Part shown: positions 10,176-19,242 of the stretch, piece after piece
Layout of the letters: each line of letters opens with the position of its first letter
How positions within the stretch are numbered: the stretch's first letter is position 1
DNA from: Enterobacter ludwigii
Lineage (GTDB): Bacteria > Pseudomonadota > Gammaproteobacteria > Enterobacterales > Enterobacteriaceae
Assembly (NCBI GenBank): GCA_900068845.1
Contig: CEFQ01000010.1
Location: forward strand, 330,254-394,253
Length of the DNA stretch: 64,000 nucleotides
Direction: 5' to 3'
Notes under the pieces: model-generated
Told to the model about the DNA's origin: nothing
What the model saw: the letters and a program-made list of their open reading frames with translations, nothing else
Database searches by the model: none
Position numbers and translations under genes: made by a program

Positions 10176-11453
10176 GTGTCGAAGGCAACCGAGCAGAACG
10201 ACAAGTTAAAGCGCGCGATAATCGTTTCGGTGATTCTGCACATCGTGCTGATCGCCTTACTGATTTGGAGCTCGTTTAACGAGAAAATCGAATCCAGCGG
10301 CGGGGGTGGCGGCAGTGATATTGACGCAGTGATGGTCGATTCAGGCGCCGTGGTTGAGCAATACAACCGCCAGCAGAATCAGCAAAGAGACAGTCAGCGT
10401 GCCGAGCAGCAGCGGCAGAAACAGTCGCAGCAGCAGGCCGAAGAGTTACAACAGAAACAAGCTGCTGAGCAGCAGCGCTTGAAAGAGATGGAAAAAGAGC
10501 GCTTGCAGGCACAGCAGGAAGCCAAAGAGCAGGCGAAACAGCAGGCCGAGCAGCAGAAAGCCGCTGAAGCCGCTGCGAAGCAGGCGCAGGAACAGCAGAA
10601 AACGGCTGAAGCCGCCGCAGCGAAAGCTAAGGCTGATGCTAAAGCGGAAGCCGATGCGCAGGCAAAAGCGGCCGCCGACGCCAAAGCCAAAGCGGTAGAA
10701 GAAGCCAAGCAAGCCGCGGCCGACGCGAAGAAGAAAGCGGAAGAGCAAGCGAAAGCAGCTGCCGCTGAAGCAGCGAAAGAGAAAGCGGCGCAGCAGGCAA
10801 AAGCGGCGGCAGAATCAAAAGCTAAAGCGGATGCTGAAGCCAAAGCGCAGGCTGCTGCCGAGGCAAAGGCGAAAGCGGCTCAGGAAGCGAAAGAGGCTAA
10901 AGAGCAAGCGGCTGCTGAGGCGAAAGAGAAAGCCGCTGCAGCAGCTAAAGAGAAGGCTGCTGCCGAGGCGAAAGCCAAGGCCGATGCCGCAGCGAAGGCA
11001 AAAGCGGATGCAAAAGCGAAAGCGGCGGCTGATGCGAAAAAAGCTGCCGCTGAAGCAGCGAAGAACGAAAACGCGGTTGACGATCTGTTAGGTGGACTGT
11101 CTTCTGGCAAGAATGCACCGAAAAGTGGCACCGCATCGGGTGGCGCTGCCGGGCAGGGCAATCAGAAGAAAGCGGGTGCGTCAGGTGCGGAGATTAATTC
11201 TTATCTGGGCCAGGTTGTCGGAGCCATTCAGAGCCGTTTTTACGATGCGGATTTGTATAAAGGTAAAGAGTGCAACCTGCGCATCAAGCTGGCACCGGAT
11301 GGTTTGCTGATTGATGTTAAATCGGAAGGTGGCGACCCCGCCTTGTGTCAGGCGGCTATCGCCGCTGCGAAGCAGGCACGTATTCCAAAGCCGCCTTCGC
11401 AGGCTGTATATGAAGTGTTTAAAAACGCGCCCATGCGTTTCAAACCAGAATAA
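10176..11453 (+). CDS. tolA: Tol-Pal system protein TolA
   Basis: Links inner and outer membrane: domain I is a membrane anchor (about 13-34). Domain II (about 65-305) is a very long helix of Ala/Lys/Glu/Gln repeats such as 'AEAKAKA'. Domain III (about 330-425) is the globular C-terminus ('LRIKLAPDGLLIDVKSEGGDPALCQAA') that contacts Pal, TolB and periplasmic ligands. It has 425 residues and a GTG start, as in E. coli. The low-complexity repeats create long spurious frames on both strands. Confidence 0.96.
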   Translation: MSKATEQNDKLKRAIIVSVILHIVLIALLIWSSFNEKIESSGGGGGSDIDAVMVDSGAVVEQYNRQQNQQRDSQRAEQQRQKQSQQQAEELQQKQAAEQQRLKEMEKERLQAQQEAKEQAKQQAEQQKAAEAAAKQAQEQQKTAEAAAAKAKADAKAEADAQAKAAADAKAKAVEEAKQAAADAKKKAEEQAKAAAAEAAKEKAAQQAKAAAESKAKADAEAKAQAAAEAKAKAAQEAKEAKEQAAAEAKEKAAAAAKEKAAAEAKAKADAAAKAKADAKAKAAADAKKAAAEAAKNENAVDDLLGGLSSGKNAPKSGTASGGAAGQGNQKKAGASGAEINSYLGQVVGAIQSRFYDADLYKGKECNLRIKLAPDGLLIDVKSEGGDPALCQAAIAAAKQARIPKPPSQAVYEVFKNAPMRFKPE

Positions 11454-11462
11454 TGCAGTAAC

Positions 11463-11497
11463 GTACGGCAGGTTGAACTAAGGTTAGCTTGCCGTAC
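11463..11497. other. Hairpin between tolA and tolB
   Basis: Arms GTACGGCA and TGCCGTAC with a 19-base loop in the 116-bp tolA-tolB gap; no T-run. It may be an mRNA stability or attenuation element that separates tolQRA from tolB-pal expression (inference). Confidence 0.4.
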
Positions 11498-11569
11498 TCT
11501 ATGAGTACTCGTGTTTTTCAGGAACTGTGCGAATTATCATGAACCTCTGGTTCAGGTAAGGGAGAAAAA

Positions 11570-12865
11570 ATGAAGCAGGCACTTCGTGTAACCTTAGGTT
11601 TTTTTGTACTGCTGTGGGCAGCCATGCTCCATGCAGAAGTCCGTATTGAAATTACGCAGGGCGTTAACACCGCACGTCCTATTGGTGTGGTTCCGTTCCA
11701 ATGGGCTGGCCCAGGCGCGGCACCAGAAGACATCGGCGGTATTGTTTCCGCCGACTTACGCAACAGCGGCAAATTCAACCCGCTGGATCGTTCGCGTCTG
11801 CCACAACAACCCGCTAGCGCGCAGGAAGTTCAACCTGCCGCATGGAGCGCATTAGGTATTGATGCCGTCGTGGTGGGTCAGGTCACACCAAACGCTGACG
11901 GCAGCTATCAAATTGCCTATCAGCTGGTGGATACCGGCGGCGCACCAGGCACCGTATTGGCGCAGAACTCTTACAAAGTGACGAAGCAGTGGTTGCGTTA
12001 TGCAGCGCACACCGCCAGTGACGAAGTGTTCGAGAAGCTGACCGGCATCAAAGGTGCATTCCGCACCCGTATTGCCTATGTGGTTCAGACCAATGGCGGT
12101 CAGTTCCCGTATGAATTGCGCGTGTCGGATTACGATGGCTACAACCAGTTTGTGGTTCACCGTTCACCGCAGCCATTGATGTCTCCGGCCTGGTCGCCAG
12201 ATGGCAGCAAAGTGGCTTACGTGACATTCGAAAGCGGCAAATCTGCGCTGGTGGTTCAGACGCTATCTAACGGTGCAATCCGTCAGGTTGCTTCTTATCC
12301 GCGTCACAACGGTGCGCCAGCTTTCTCACCAGACGGTTCTAAACTGGCCTTCGCGCTGTCGAAAACCGGTAGCCTGAACTTGTACGTGATGGATCTGGCT
12401 TCAGGTCAGACGCGTCAGGTGACTGATGGTCGCTACAACAGCACTGAACCGACGTGGTTCCCGGATAGCCAGACCCTGGCCTATACCTCGGATCAGGCCG
12501 GTGCGCCTCAGATTTATAAAATTGGAGTTAACGGCGGTGCGCCACAACGTATTACCTGGGAAGGTGCGCAAAACCAGGATTCGGACGTGTCAACCGACGG
12601 TAAAACCATGGTGATGATCAGCAGCGCCGGTGGCGCTCAGCATGTCGCCAAACAGGATCTGGTAACGGGAGCCGTTCAAACAATAACGGACACGTTCCTG
12701 GATGAGACGCCAAGTCTGGCGCCAAACGGCACGATGGTAATCTATAGCTCTACTCAGGGGATGGGTTCCGTGTTGCAGTTGGTTTCAACCGACGGGCGTT
12801 TCAAAGCGCGTCTTCCGGCAACTGATGGACAGGTCAAATTCCCTGCCTGGTCGCCGTATCTGTGA
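11570..12865 (+). CDS. tolB: Tol-Pal system periplasmic protein TolB
   Basis: Periplasmic protein of 431 residues with a cleavable signal peptide (about 1-22, ending 'AAMLHA'), an N-terminal alpha/beta domain, and a six-bladed beta-propeller built of WD/PD40-like repeats ('[15 protein letters not shown]', '[15 protein letters not shown]', '[14 protein letters not shown]'). TolB binds Pal and TolA. AGGGAG ribosome binding site. It is separated from tolA by 116 bases, so it may also have its own promoter, as in E. coli. Confidence 0.96.
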   Translation: MKQALRVTLGFFVLLWAAMLHAEVRIEITQGVNTARPIGVVPFQWAGPGAAPEDIGGIVSADLRNSGKFNPLDRSRLPQQPASAQEVQPAAWSALGIDAVVVGQVTPNADGSYQIAYQLVDTGGAPGTVLAQNSYKVTKQWLRYAAHTASDEVFEKLTGIKGAFRTRIAYVVQTNGGQFPYELRVSDYDGYNQFVVHRSPQPLMSPAWSPDGSKVAYVTFESGKSALVVQTLSNGAIRQVASYPRHNGAPAFSPDGSKLAFALSKTGSLNLYVMDLASGQTRQVTDGRYNSTEPTWFPDSQTLAYTSDQAGAPQIYKIGVNGGAPQRITWEGAQNQDSDVSTDGKTMVMISSAGGAQHVAKQDLVTGAVQTITDTFLDETPSLAPNGTMVIYSSTQGMGSVLQLVSTDGRFKARLPATDGQVKFPAWSPYL

Positions 12866-12929
12866 TGCATAGGTCCCCTGCACGGCGGGGGATTAAAATG
12901 TATGGCAAACAAAATAATAGGATAAAGAA

Positions 12930-13451
12930 ATGCAACTGAACAAAGTGCTGAAAGGTTTGATGCTGGCTCTGCCAGTTATCGCAGTAGCTGCATGTAGCTC
13001 ACACAAAAACAACAACAACGATCAGACTGGTATGGGCGCTAACGACGGCGCTTACGGTGCTGGTGCGGGCCAGAACGGTAACATGTCTTCTGACGAGCAA
13101 GCGCGCCTGCAAATGCAGCAGCTGCAGCAGAACAACATCGTTTACTTCGGTCTGGACAAGTATGACGTGCAGTCTGATTACGCTCAGATGCTGGATCAGC
13201 ATGCTGCATTCCTGCGTGGCAACCCGTCTTACAAAGTGACCATCGAAGGTCACGCGGATGAGCGCGGTACACCGGAATACAACATCGCCCTGGGCGAACG
13301 TCGCGCAAGCGCTGTTAAGATGTATCTGCAAGGCAAAGGCGTTTCTGCTGACCAGATGTCTATCGTTTCTTACGGTAAAGAAAAACCAGCTGTACTGGGT
13401 CATGACGAAGCGGCATATGCCAAAAACCGTCGTGCCGTACTGGTTTACTAA
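12930..13451 (+). CDS. pal: Peptidoglycan-associated lipoprotein Pal
   Basis: Outer-membrane lipoprotein of 173 residues. Signal peptide and lipobox 'VIAVAAC' place the lipidated Cys near residue 22, followed by an Asn-rich linker. The C-terminal OmpA-like domain (about 65-173, '[24 protein letters not shown]') binds meso-diaminopimelate in peptidoglycan. AGGATAAAG ribosome site. It sits between tolB and cpoB. Confidence 0.97.
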   Translation: MQLNKVLKGLMLALPVIAVAACSSHKNNNNDQTGMGANDGAYGAGAGQNGNMSSDEQARLQMQQLQQNNIVYFGLDKYDVQSDYAQMLDQHAAFLRGNPSYKVTIEGHADERGTPEYNIALGERRASAVKMYLQGKGVSADQMSIVSYGKEKPAVLGHDEAAYAKNRRAVLVY

Positions 13452-13460
13452 GATAATCCT

Positions 13461-14255
13461 ATGATGAGTAACTTCAGACTTCATCTGTTGAGTCTGTCGT
13501 TACTGGTTGGTTTAGCGGCCCCCTGGGCCGCTAATGCCCAGGCGTCAATCAGTAGCGTTGGCTCAGGCTCGGTCGAAGACCGCGTCACCACTCTTGAACG
13601 TATCTCTAATGCCCAGGCTCAGCTTCTGCAGCAGTTGCAGCAGCAGATGAGCGACAATCAAAGCGATATCGATTCGCTGCGCGGGCAAATCCAGCAAAAC
13701 AGCTATCAGCTTAATCAGGTGATTGAGCGCCAGAAACAGCTCTATCAGCAAATCGACAGCCTCAGCTCCAGCAGTAACGGTGCGCAGGCCAGCGGTGGTG
13801 CAGATGCCGCTGCAGCGGGTGCTGCGGCTTCTGATAGCGGTAACAGCAATACTGCCAGTGCAGCCGCGCCAGCTCAAACCGGCGATGCGAACACGGATTA
13901 CAATGCTGCTGTTGCGCTGATTCTGGAGAAGAAGCAGTACGATCAGGCGATTACTGCCCTGCAGGCTTGGGTGAAGAAATATCCTGATTCTACCTATCAG
14001 CCGAACGCCAATTATTGGTTAGGTCAGCTGTTTTACAACAAGGGTAAAAAAGACGATTCGGCCTACTATTTTGCCACTGTGGTAAAAAATTACGCGAAAT
14101 CGCCAAAAGCCCCGGAAGCGCTGTTTAAGGTTGGCGTGATCATGCAAGAGAAAAACGACACGGCGAAAGCCAAGGCCGTTTTCCAACAAGTGATCAAACA
14201 ATTCCCAAATAGTGATTCTGCTAAGCAGGCGCAAAAACGTCTCGCCGGGTTGTAA
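13461..14255 (+). CDS. cpoB: Cell division coordinator CpoB
   Basis: Periplasmic protein of 264 residues with a signal peptide (about 1-27, 'PWAANA'), a trimerising coiled coil (about 35-100, Leu/Gln heptads), an Ala/Ser/Gly-rich linker and a C-terminal TPR domain (about 145-264). It couples Tol function with PBP1B-mediated septal peptidoglycan synthesis in E. coli. Two adjacent ATG codons exist; starting at 13464 gives 263 residues, the E. coli length. Last protein gene of the tol-pal cluster. Confidence 0.94.
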   Translation: MMSNFRLHLLSLSLLVGLAAPWAANAQASISSVGSGSVEDRVTTLERISNAQAQLLQQLQQQMSDNQSDIDSLRGQIQQNSYQLNQVIERQKQLYQQIDSLSSSSNGAQASGGADAAAAGAAASDSGNSNTASAAAPAQTGDANTDYNAAVALILEKKQYDQAITALQAWVKKYPDSTYQPNANYWLGQLFYNKGKKDDSAYYFATVVKNYAKSPKAPEALFKVGVIMQEKNDTAKAKAVFQQVIKQFPNSDSAKQAQKRLAGL

Positions 14256-14342
14256 TTTGTGCTTAAAAGACCGGATTTCGTGTGATTTCTGGTCTTACAG
14301 CATGAAAGGTAAGCAATTGAGACATTTAGTGGAAAATAAGGG

Positions 14343-14370
14343 TTGCGCCCTCCCGCTAAATCAGTAATAT
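14343..14370 (+). promoter_or_regulatory. Promoter of the tRNA-Lys cluster
   Basis: A TTGCGC -35 element, 16-base spacer and TAATAT -10 element are followed by a GC-rich stretch (GCCGCCG) where the discriminator should be. That arrangement is typical of stringently controlled stable-RNA promoters. It lies about 50 bases upstream of the first tRNA. Confidence 0.65.
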
Positions 14371-14421
14371 ATGCCGCCGTTGCCGGGACATATCTTAACA
14401 AGTATCGGCAGCACTGAAGAT

Positions 14422-14497
14422 GGGTCGTTAGCTCAGTTGGTAGAGCAGTTGACTTTTAATCAATTGGTCGCAGGTTCGAATCCTGCACGACCCACCA
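14422..14497 (+). tRNA. tRNA-Lys (UUU), copy 1
   Basis: 76 bases including the encoded CCA. Acceptor arms GGGTCGT / ACGACCC, D-loop AGTTGGTA, anticodon stem GTTGA/TCAAT around CTTTTAA with anticodon TTT, and T-arm GCAGG-TTCGAAT-CCTGC all pair. Confidence 0.98.
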
Positions 14498-14550
14498 TCT
14501 CAACCCGTTGTAAGTGAGATGATTTCTTCAGTAAGCTTCACAACCTTGAT

Positions 14551-14626
14551 GGGTCGTTAGCTCAGTTGGTAGAGCAGTTGACTTTTAATCAATTGGTCGC
14601 AGGTTCGAATCCTGCACGACCCACCA
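14551..14626 (+). tRNA. tRNA-Lys (UUU), copy 2
   Basis: Base-for-base identical to copy 1, 53 bases further on. CCA encoded. Confidence 0.98.
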
Positions 14627-14653
14627 TCAAATAAAGGTTGTAAGCCCCACAGC

Positions 14654-14729
14654 GGGTCGTTAGCTCAGTTGGTAGAGCAGTTGACTTTTAATCAATTGGT
14701 CGCAGGTTCGAATCCTGCACGACCCACCA
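14654..14729 (+). tRNA. tRNA-Lys (UUU), copy 3
   Basis: Identical to copies 1 and 2, 27 bases after copy 2. No tRNA-Val genes are interleaved, unlike the E. coli lysT-valT cluster at this place. Confidence 0.98.
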
Positions 14730-14739
14730 GTTATGTAGA

Positions 14740-14766
14740 AAGGCGCCCTAAAGGCGCCTTTTTGCT
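14740..14766 (+). terminator. Intrinsic terminator of the tRNA-Lys operon
   Basis: AGGCGCC / GGCGCCT stem with a five-base loop (CTAAA-type) and a T-run, ten bases after the third CCA. Confidence 0.9.
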
Positions 14767-15169
14767 TTTCTACGCTTTTTAAATGTTAGGCGGATTCGCT
14801 GTGAGATTGTGCACCGACCAGATAAGGCGGGGCGGATCGCGAAGAAACCTCACATCCCTGTGGATCGGCCTCGCAAGTACTCGCCTCATCCATGAGGCTC
14901 CCCCGTAAGCGGGCAACGCTTCGCGTTGTGCAAAAACGCTCCCGGCGTTTTTGTCCATGGCTCGGACGCTTCGCTCCTCCGCTCCCGCCTTTTAGAGCAA
15001 ACAAGCTCAAGAGTCGCTTCAAAAATAAGTGCACGTATTTATATGAAGGCGGGAATAAGGGGCGGTGGAGTAAAGCTTCCGGCGCATGGATGCGCCGGCA
15101 GAGCCTACAGGGATGTATCCACGGTGACTTTACGTAACCGCCCCTTATTTCCGCCGGAAAGGCACTGTT
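14767..15169. other. Hairpin-rich non-coding stretch downstream of the tRNAs
   Basis: No plausible gene in 400 bases. Short inverted repeats are visible (GCAACGC/GCGTTGT near 14910 and AAAAACGC/GCGTTTTT near 14930), then the larger nested palindrome at 15048-15155. Post-tRNA DNA is a common place for accumulated repeats and insertions. Confidence 0.6.
15048..15155. repeat. 108-bp nested inverted repeat
   Basis: Outer arms of 19 bases (15048-15066 and 15137-15155) are complementary at nearly every position (core AATAAGGGGCGG / CCGCCCCTTATT). Between them is a perfect 20-base palindrome centred on GCATGGATGC with CCGGC/GCCGG ends (15079-15098). It has the form of a MITE or mosaic repeat. No coding capacity. 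Confidence 0.7.
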
Positions 15170-16633
15170 TTACTTCTTAACCGGCGTCAGACTTTTCCAG
15201 ATATGCAGCACCGCATAGCTGCGCCACGGTCGCCAAACCTGTGATAACTGCTCCGCCACTTTGGCACTCACGCCGCCGAGATTATTACGAATCGCAATAT
15301 CCTCTTTGGGAAACGCATCAGGCCAACGCAGCGCGCGCATCGCGATATAACTCGCCGTCCACGGCCCAATCCCTTTCAGCGCCAGCAACTGCTGCTGAAC
15401 CACATCAGGATTCACCGCACCGTTGAATCGCAAGGCGCCAGAAGCACACGCCTGTGCCAAGGCCTGAATAGCATGAGAACGTGCACTCACAATCCCAAGG
15501 CTAGCGATATCATCAATACTTGCCGTCGCCAGCGCCTCGGCATTGGGCGGCAGACGAGACAACTCTGGCCATGGCGTTGCCAGCGGTTCGCCAAAGCGTT
15601 GTGCCATGCGGCTACTCAGCGTAGTGGCGGCTTTCACCGTGACTTGTTGGCCGAGTATCGCCCGTACACCTAGCTCGAAGCCGTCAAACGCACCAGGAAC
15701 GCGTAAACCGGGAAAGCGCGATAAACTCTCCGCCAGCAGTGCATCGTGGCTGAGATGCTTTGCTATGCGCTGTGGCTGCGCATCCAAATCAAACAGATCG
15801 CGTAGACGACGCAATAGGGCGGGTAGCACTGGCGTCAACGACGTGGTGAATTGCACTTTCAACGACTGTTTCTCAGCAATATGGCTCACGCGCACCCAGC
15901 CGCGACAATTGCCCAACGCCACGGTGCGGTGATACATGCCGTCGTTGACCCATTCCACCTCCTTCATGACGCGCTGTTGCAGAAAATCGAGCATCGCGTC
16001 CCAATCGTAAGGCGGACGATAACTCAGGCGCAGTTCGGCGCTTTCCTGAACCGTAGTAGTAGAATCGGGCTGACTCTGCTTGCGCAGGCGGGAAGGCGTC
16101 ATGCGGTAGCGCGCCTGAAACACATCATTAAAACGCCTCAGGCTACGGAAGCCGCTGGCGTAGGCAATTTCCGTTACCGGTAGCGAGGTTTCCGTCAGAA
16201 GTTGCTTAGCGAGCAGCATACGGCGCGTCTGACGCAATTCTAATGGCGAAACACCCAGCTCCTGCTGCACCACACGACGTAATTGACGTTCGCTGAGGTT
16301 GAACTCGCTGGCGATGTCTGCGAGCGTCTCCTGCTCTTCCAGCAAGCCCTCTTCGATGCGTCGAATCAAACGATCGGCAATGCGATGATGGCTATCTACC
16401 GGCGCAAAGCCGGGTGCCAGTTCCGGACGACAGCGTAAACAGGGGCGAAAGTGCGCTTTCTCTGCGGCCTCTGCGCTGCTGAAAAACAGGCAATTCTTCT
16501 GCATCGGCGCTTTCACCGGACAAATTGGCCGGCAATAAATGCCGGTTGATGTCACGCCCACAAAAAACAGCCCATCGAAGCGACTGTCGCGCGAGGTAAG
16601 CGCCTGGTAAGCAATTTCAGCATCAAACATCAT
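15170..16633 (-). CDS. Ada-type regulator fused to AlkA-type DNA-3-methyladenine glycosylase
   Basis: Fusion protein of 487 residues. The Ada N-domain has four zinc cysteines (C34, C38, C65, C68), of which C34 in 'GIYCRPIC' is the expected methyl acceptor from DNA phosphotriesters. An AraC-type helix-turn-helix follows (about 85-185, 'ITEIAYASGFRSLRRFNDVF'-like). The C-terminal half is AlkA-like with a HhH-GPD fold ('LKGIGPWTASYIAMRALRWPD') and candidate catalytic Asp D445. It should sense methylation damage, activate repair genes and excise alkylated bases. The start at 16633 is preferred because GGAG precedes the ATGATG pair; a longer frame reaches 16666. It is divergent from ogt. Confidence 0.88.
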   Translation of the reverse strand: MMFDAEIAYQALTSRDSRFDGLFFVGVTSTGIYCRPICPVKAPMQKNCLFFSSAEAAEKAHFRPCLRCRPELAPGFAPVDSHHRIADRLIRRIEEGLLEEQETLADIASEFNLSERQLRRVVQQELGVSPLELRQTRRMLLAKQLLTETSLPVTEIAYASGFRSLRRFNDVFQARYRMTPSRLRKQSQPDSTTTVQESAELRLSYRPPYDWDAMLDFLQQRVMKEVEWVNDGMYHRTVALGNCRGWVRVSHIAEKQSLKVQFTTSLTPVLPALLRRLRDLFDLDAQPQRIAKHLSHDALLAESLSRFPGLRVPGAFDGFELGVRAILGQQVTVKAATTLSSRMAQRFGEPLATPWPELSRLPPNAEALATASIDDIASLGIVSARSHAIQALAQACASGALRFNGAVNPDVVQQQLLALKGIGPWTASYIAMRALRWPDAFPKEDIAIRNNLGGVSAKVAEQLSQVWRPWRSYAVLHIWKSLTPVKK

Positions 16634-16788
16634 CGTCTCCGGCAAATAAACGGCATGGTTGCGCAAATAGAACAGGAAAACTCGCTGCTTTCGGACAGCT
16701 AACCAGTTTATGCTGATGACCGAAAACAGCCAGTTTCCTGCGGCGGAAATGCGATAATCGCCAGCAGAGATTACGCCGGAGGTGCACC

Positions 16789-17295
16789 ATGTATCATGCC
16801 AAAATCATCGCGACGCCGGTTGGCGAGCTAACACTTGTAGCCACCGATAACGGATTGTCGGCTATCCTGTGGGAAAACGAAGGGGCGCAGCGCGTGCCGC
16901 TGAAGCCAATCAGCCGTAACGATCAGCATCCGATTCTGTGTGAGGCCGAACGCCAGCTGCGCGAATATTTTGCCGGCGAGCGGCAGCAGTTTGATATGCC
17001 GTACGACACCGTCGGCACCGACTTCCAGAAAAAAGTCTGGCAGGCCCTGCTCACTATCCCGTTTGGTGAAACTCGCAGCTACCAGCAAATCGCCGAGCAG
17101 ATTGGCCATCCCAAAGCGGTGCGCGCCGTGGGCGCGGCGAACGGTAAAAACCCGCTATCGATTATGGCGCCGTGCCATCGCGTGATCGGTAGCAACGGTA
17201 AGCTCACTGGCTTCGCCGGTGGACTCACCGTCAAAGCGTTCCTGCTGCAGCTGGAAAGTCCGCAGAAGTCGTTAAGCAGCTCATTGTTGCTATAG
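16789..17295 (+). CDS. ogt: Methylated-DNA-protein-cysteine methyltransferase
   Basis: O6-alkylguanine DNA alkyltransferase of 168 residues. It transfers the alkyl group irreversibly to the Cys of the active-site motif 'PCHRVIG' (C129). The helix-turn-helix wing 'YQQIAEQIGHPKAVRAVGAANGKNP' and arginine finger are intact. It has no N-terminal Ada domain, so it is the Ogt type rather than Ada. A GGAGG-type ribosome site (CCGGAGGTGCACC) precedes the ATG. Divergently arranged with the Ada/AlkA fusion across 155 bp. Confidence 0.92.
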   Translation: MYHAKIIATPVGELTLVATDNGLSAILWENEGAQRVPLKPISRNDQHPILCEAERQLREYFAGERQQFDMPYDTVGTDFQKKVWQALLTIPFGETRSYQQIAEQIGHPKAVRAVGAANGKNPLSIMAPCHRVIGSNGKLTGFAGGLTVKAFLLQLESPQKSLSSSLLL

Positions 17296-17330
17296 CGCGC
17301 GCAAAAAAGGGACGACACTCTCGCGCAATT

Positions 17331-17366
17331 CCGCTATCGTGTTTAGCATATAAAACGCGATAGCGG
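17331..17366. promoter_or_regulatory. nadA operator: 36-bp palindrome with NadR-like core upstream of nadA
   Basis: Fifteen-base arms (CCGCTATCGTGTTTA and AAAACGCGATAGCGG) pair at 13 of 15 positions around GCATAT. The centre contains TGTTTA-N6-AAAACG, which resembles the NadR operator TGTTTA-N6-TAAACA with two mismatches in the right half. It sits 65-100 bases before nadA and after ogt. NadR repression of nadA is known in enterobacteria; a secondary role as an ogt transcript end is possible. Confidence 0.5.
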
Positions 17367-17430
17367 TTTTGATGCCGCATCATTGCCGTAACAGGCAATT
17401 TTGTTAAATTGATAAAACGAGAGCCGTGTC

Positions 17431-18492
17431 ATGAGTCTGATGTTCGATCCTGAAAGCGCGATCTATCCTTTCCCGCCGAAACCGGCACGTCTCAGCGACG
17501 ATGAAAAATCCTACTATAAAAATAAAATCAAACGCTTGCTGAAAGAACGTGATGCGGTAATGGTGGCGCATTACTACACCGATCCCGAAATTCAGGCGCT
17601 GGCGGAAGAGACCGGCGGCTGCGTATCTGACTCACTGGAAATGGCGCGTTTTGGCAGCACGCACCCCGCCAAAACCTTGCTGGTGGCGGGCGTGCGTTTC
17701 ATGGGCGAAACCGCAAAAATCCTCAGTCCAGAAAAAACCGTGCTGATGCCCACCTTGCAGGCGGAATGCTCACTCGATCTCGGTTGCCCCATTGAAGAGT
17801 TTAATCGCTTCTGCGATCAGCATCCCGATCGTACCGTGGTAGTGTATGCCAACACCTCGGCCGCTGTTAAAGCGCGTGCAGATTGGGTGGTAACGTCCAG
17901 CATCGCAATAGAGCTGATTGAACATCTCGACAGCCTCGGCGAGAAAATTATCTGGGCACCGGATCGCCATCTTGGCCGTTACGTCACACAAAAGTCCGGC
18001 GCGGATGTGCTGTGCTGGCAAGGCGCCTGCATCGTGCATGATGAATTCAAAACCCAGGCATTGCACCGCATGAAGGCGCTTTATCCTGAGGCGGCGGTGT
18101 TAGTCCATCCTGAATCGCCACAGGCAATTGTTGATCTGGCCGATGCGGTGGGTTCCACCAGTCAGCTGATTCAGGCGGCGCAAAGCTTGCCGCATCCGCA
18201 AATGATCGTCGCCACCGATCGCGGCATCTTCTACAAAATGCAGCAAGCGGTACCGAACAAAGAGCTGCTGGAAGCGCCAACGGCGGGTGAGGGCGCAACC
18301 TGCCGCAGCTGTGCGCACTGTCCATGGATGGCGATGAACGGTCTGAAAGCGATTGCCGAAGGGTTGGAGCGTGGTGGCAGCGAGCATGAAATTCATGTGG
18401 ATAGCGCATTGCGTGAGGCCGCGTTGCGACCGCTCAACCGCATGCTATCCTTTGCAGCAGATCTCAAACTCAAGGTAAAAGGGAACGCATGA
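17431..18492 (+). CDS. nadA: Quinolinate synthase A
   Basis: [4Fe-4S] enzyme that condenses iminoaspartate with dihydroxyacetone phosphate to quinolinate, the second step of de novo NAD synthesis. It has 353 residues against 347 in E. coli. Three cluster cysteine regions are visible: '[11 protein letters not shown]', '[12 protein letters not shown]' and '[10 protein letters not shown]'. The start '[21 protein letters not shown]' matches the family. Followed 27 bases later by pnuC, the usual nadA-pnuC operon. Confidence 0.97.
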   Translation: MSLMFDPESAIYPFPPKPARLSDDEKSYYKNKIKRLLKERDAVMVAHYYTDPEIQALAEETGGCVSDSLEMARFGSTHPAKTLLVAGVRFMGETAKILSPEKTVLMPTLQAECSLDLGCPIEEFNRFCDQHPDRTVVVYANTSAAVKARADWVVTSSIAIELIEHLDSLGEKIIWAPDRHLGRYVTQKSGADVLCWQGACIVHDEFKTQALHRMKALYPEAAVLVHPESPQAIVDLADAVGSTSQLIQAAQSLPHPQMIVATDRGIFYKMQQAVPNKELLEAPTAGEGATCRSCAHCPWMAMNGLKAIAEGLERGGSEHEIHVDSALREAALRPLNRMLSFAADLKLKVKGNA

Positions 18493-18519
18493 CGCGCACC
18501 CTTCACACAGGTGCCCGTT

Positions 18520-19242
18520 ATGGACTTCTTTAGCACGCAAAACATTCTGGTTCACATTCCGCTCGGCGTTGGCGGTTACGATCTGTCGTGGATTGAAGCC
18601 GTCGGCACCGTGGCGGGCTTGCTGTGCATCTGGCTCGCCAGCCTCGAAAAGATCATTAACTACTTTTTCGGGCTGATTAACGTCACGCTGTTCGCGGTGA
18701 TCTTCTTCCAAATCCAGCTTTACGCCAGCTTATTGCTGCAGCTGTTCTTCTTCGTCGCTAACGTTTACGGCTGGTACGCATGGAGTCGGCAAACCGCCAA
18801 CAATGAAACTGAGCTGCAAATTCGCTGGCTGCCGCGGTCAAAAGCCTTGGGCTGGGGCGCGGCGTGTGTGGTGGCGATTGCGCTGATGACGCTTTATATC
18901 GATCCGGTCTTTGCCTTCCTGACCAAAACTGCCGTAAGCATCATGCAAAGTGTCGGTCTCAACGTAGCGATGCCGCAACTGCAGCCGGATGCCTTCCCGT
19001 TCTGGGATTCGTGCATGATGGTGCTGTCGATTGTGGCGATGATCCTGATGACACGTAAATACGTTGAGAACTGGCTATTGTGGGTGGTGATCAACGTGAT
19101 TAGCGTCATGATCTTTGCGCGTCAGGGGGTGTATGCCATGTCACTCGAGTACGCGATTCTGACGTTGATTGCGCTTAACGGTTCGCGCTTGTGGATGCAA
19201 AGCGCGCGCGAACATGGCTCACGCGCGCTGTCACATCAGTGA
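18520..19242 (+). CDS. pnuC: Nicotinamide riboside transporter PnuC
   Basis: Seven-helix inner-membrane facilitator for nicotinamide riboside, 240 residues. The start at 18520 ('[16 protein letters not shown]') fits the family; an in-frame GTG at 18511 adds three residues. The conserved '[27 protein letters not shown]' membrane region is intact. Uptake is driven by phosphorylation of the riboside by NadR. Its last seven bases overlap the 3' end of zitB on the other strand. Confidence 0.95.
   Translation: MDFFSTQNILVHIPLGVGGYDLSWIEAVGTVAGLLCIWLASLEKIINYFFGLINVTLFAVIFFQIQLYASLLLQLFFFVANVYGWYAWSRQTANNETELQIRWLPRSKALGWGAACVVAIALMTLYIDPVFAFLTKTAVSIMQSVGLNVAMPQLQPDAFPFWDSCMMVLSIVAMILMTRKYVENWLLWVVINVISVMIFARQGVYAMSLEYAILTLIALNGSRLWMQSAREHGSRALSHQ

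Noticed and set aside
10394-11161. Long frames on both strands within tolA (Arg/Lys-rich on plus, Ala/Phe/Ser-rich on minus)
   Set aside because: They are by-products of the GC-rich Ala-Lys-Glu codon repeats in TolA domain II.
14422-14729. Three direct repeats with unequal spacers considered as a CRISPR array
   Set aside because: Each repeat is a complete tRNA-Lys gene with encoded CCA; spacers are 53 and 27 bases and no cas genes are present.
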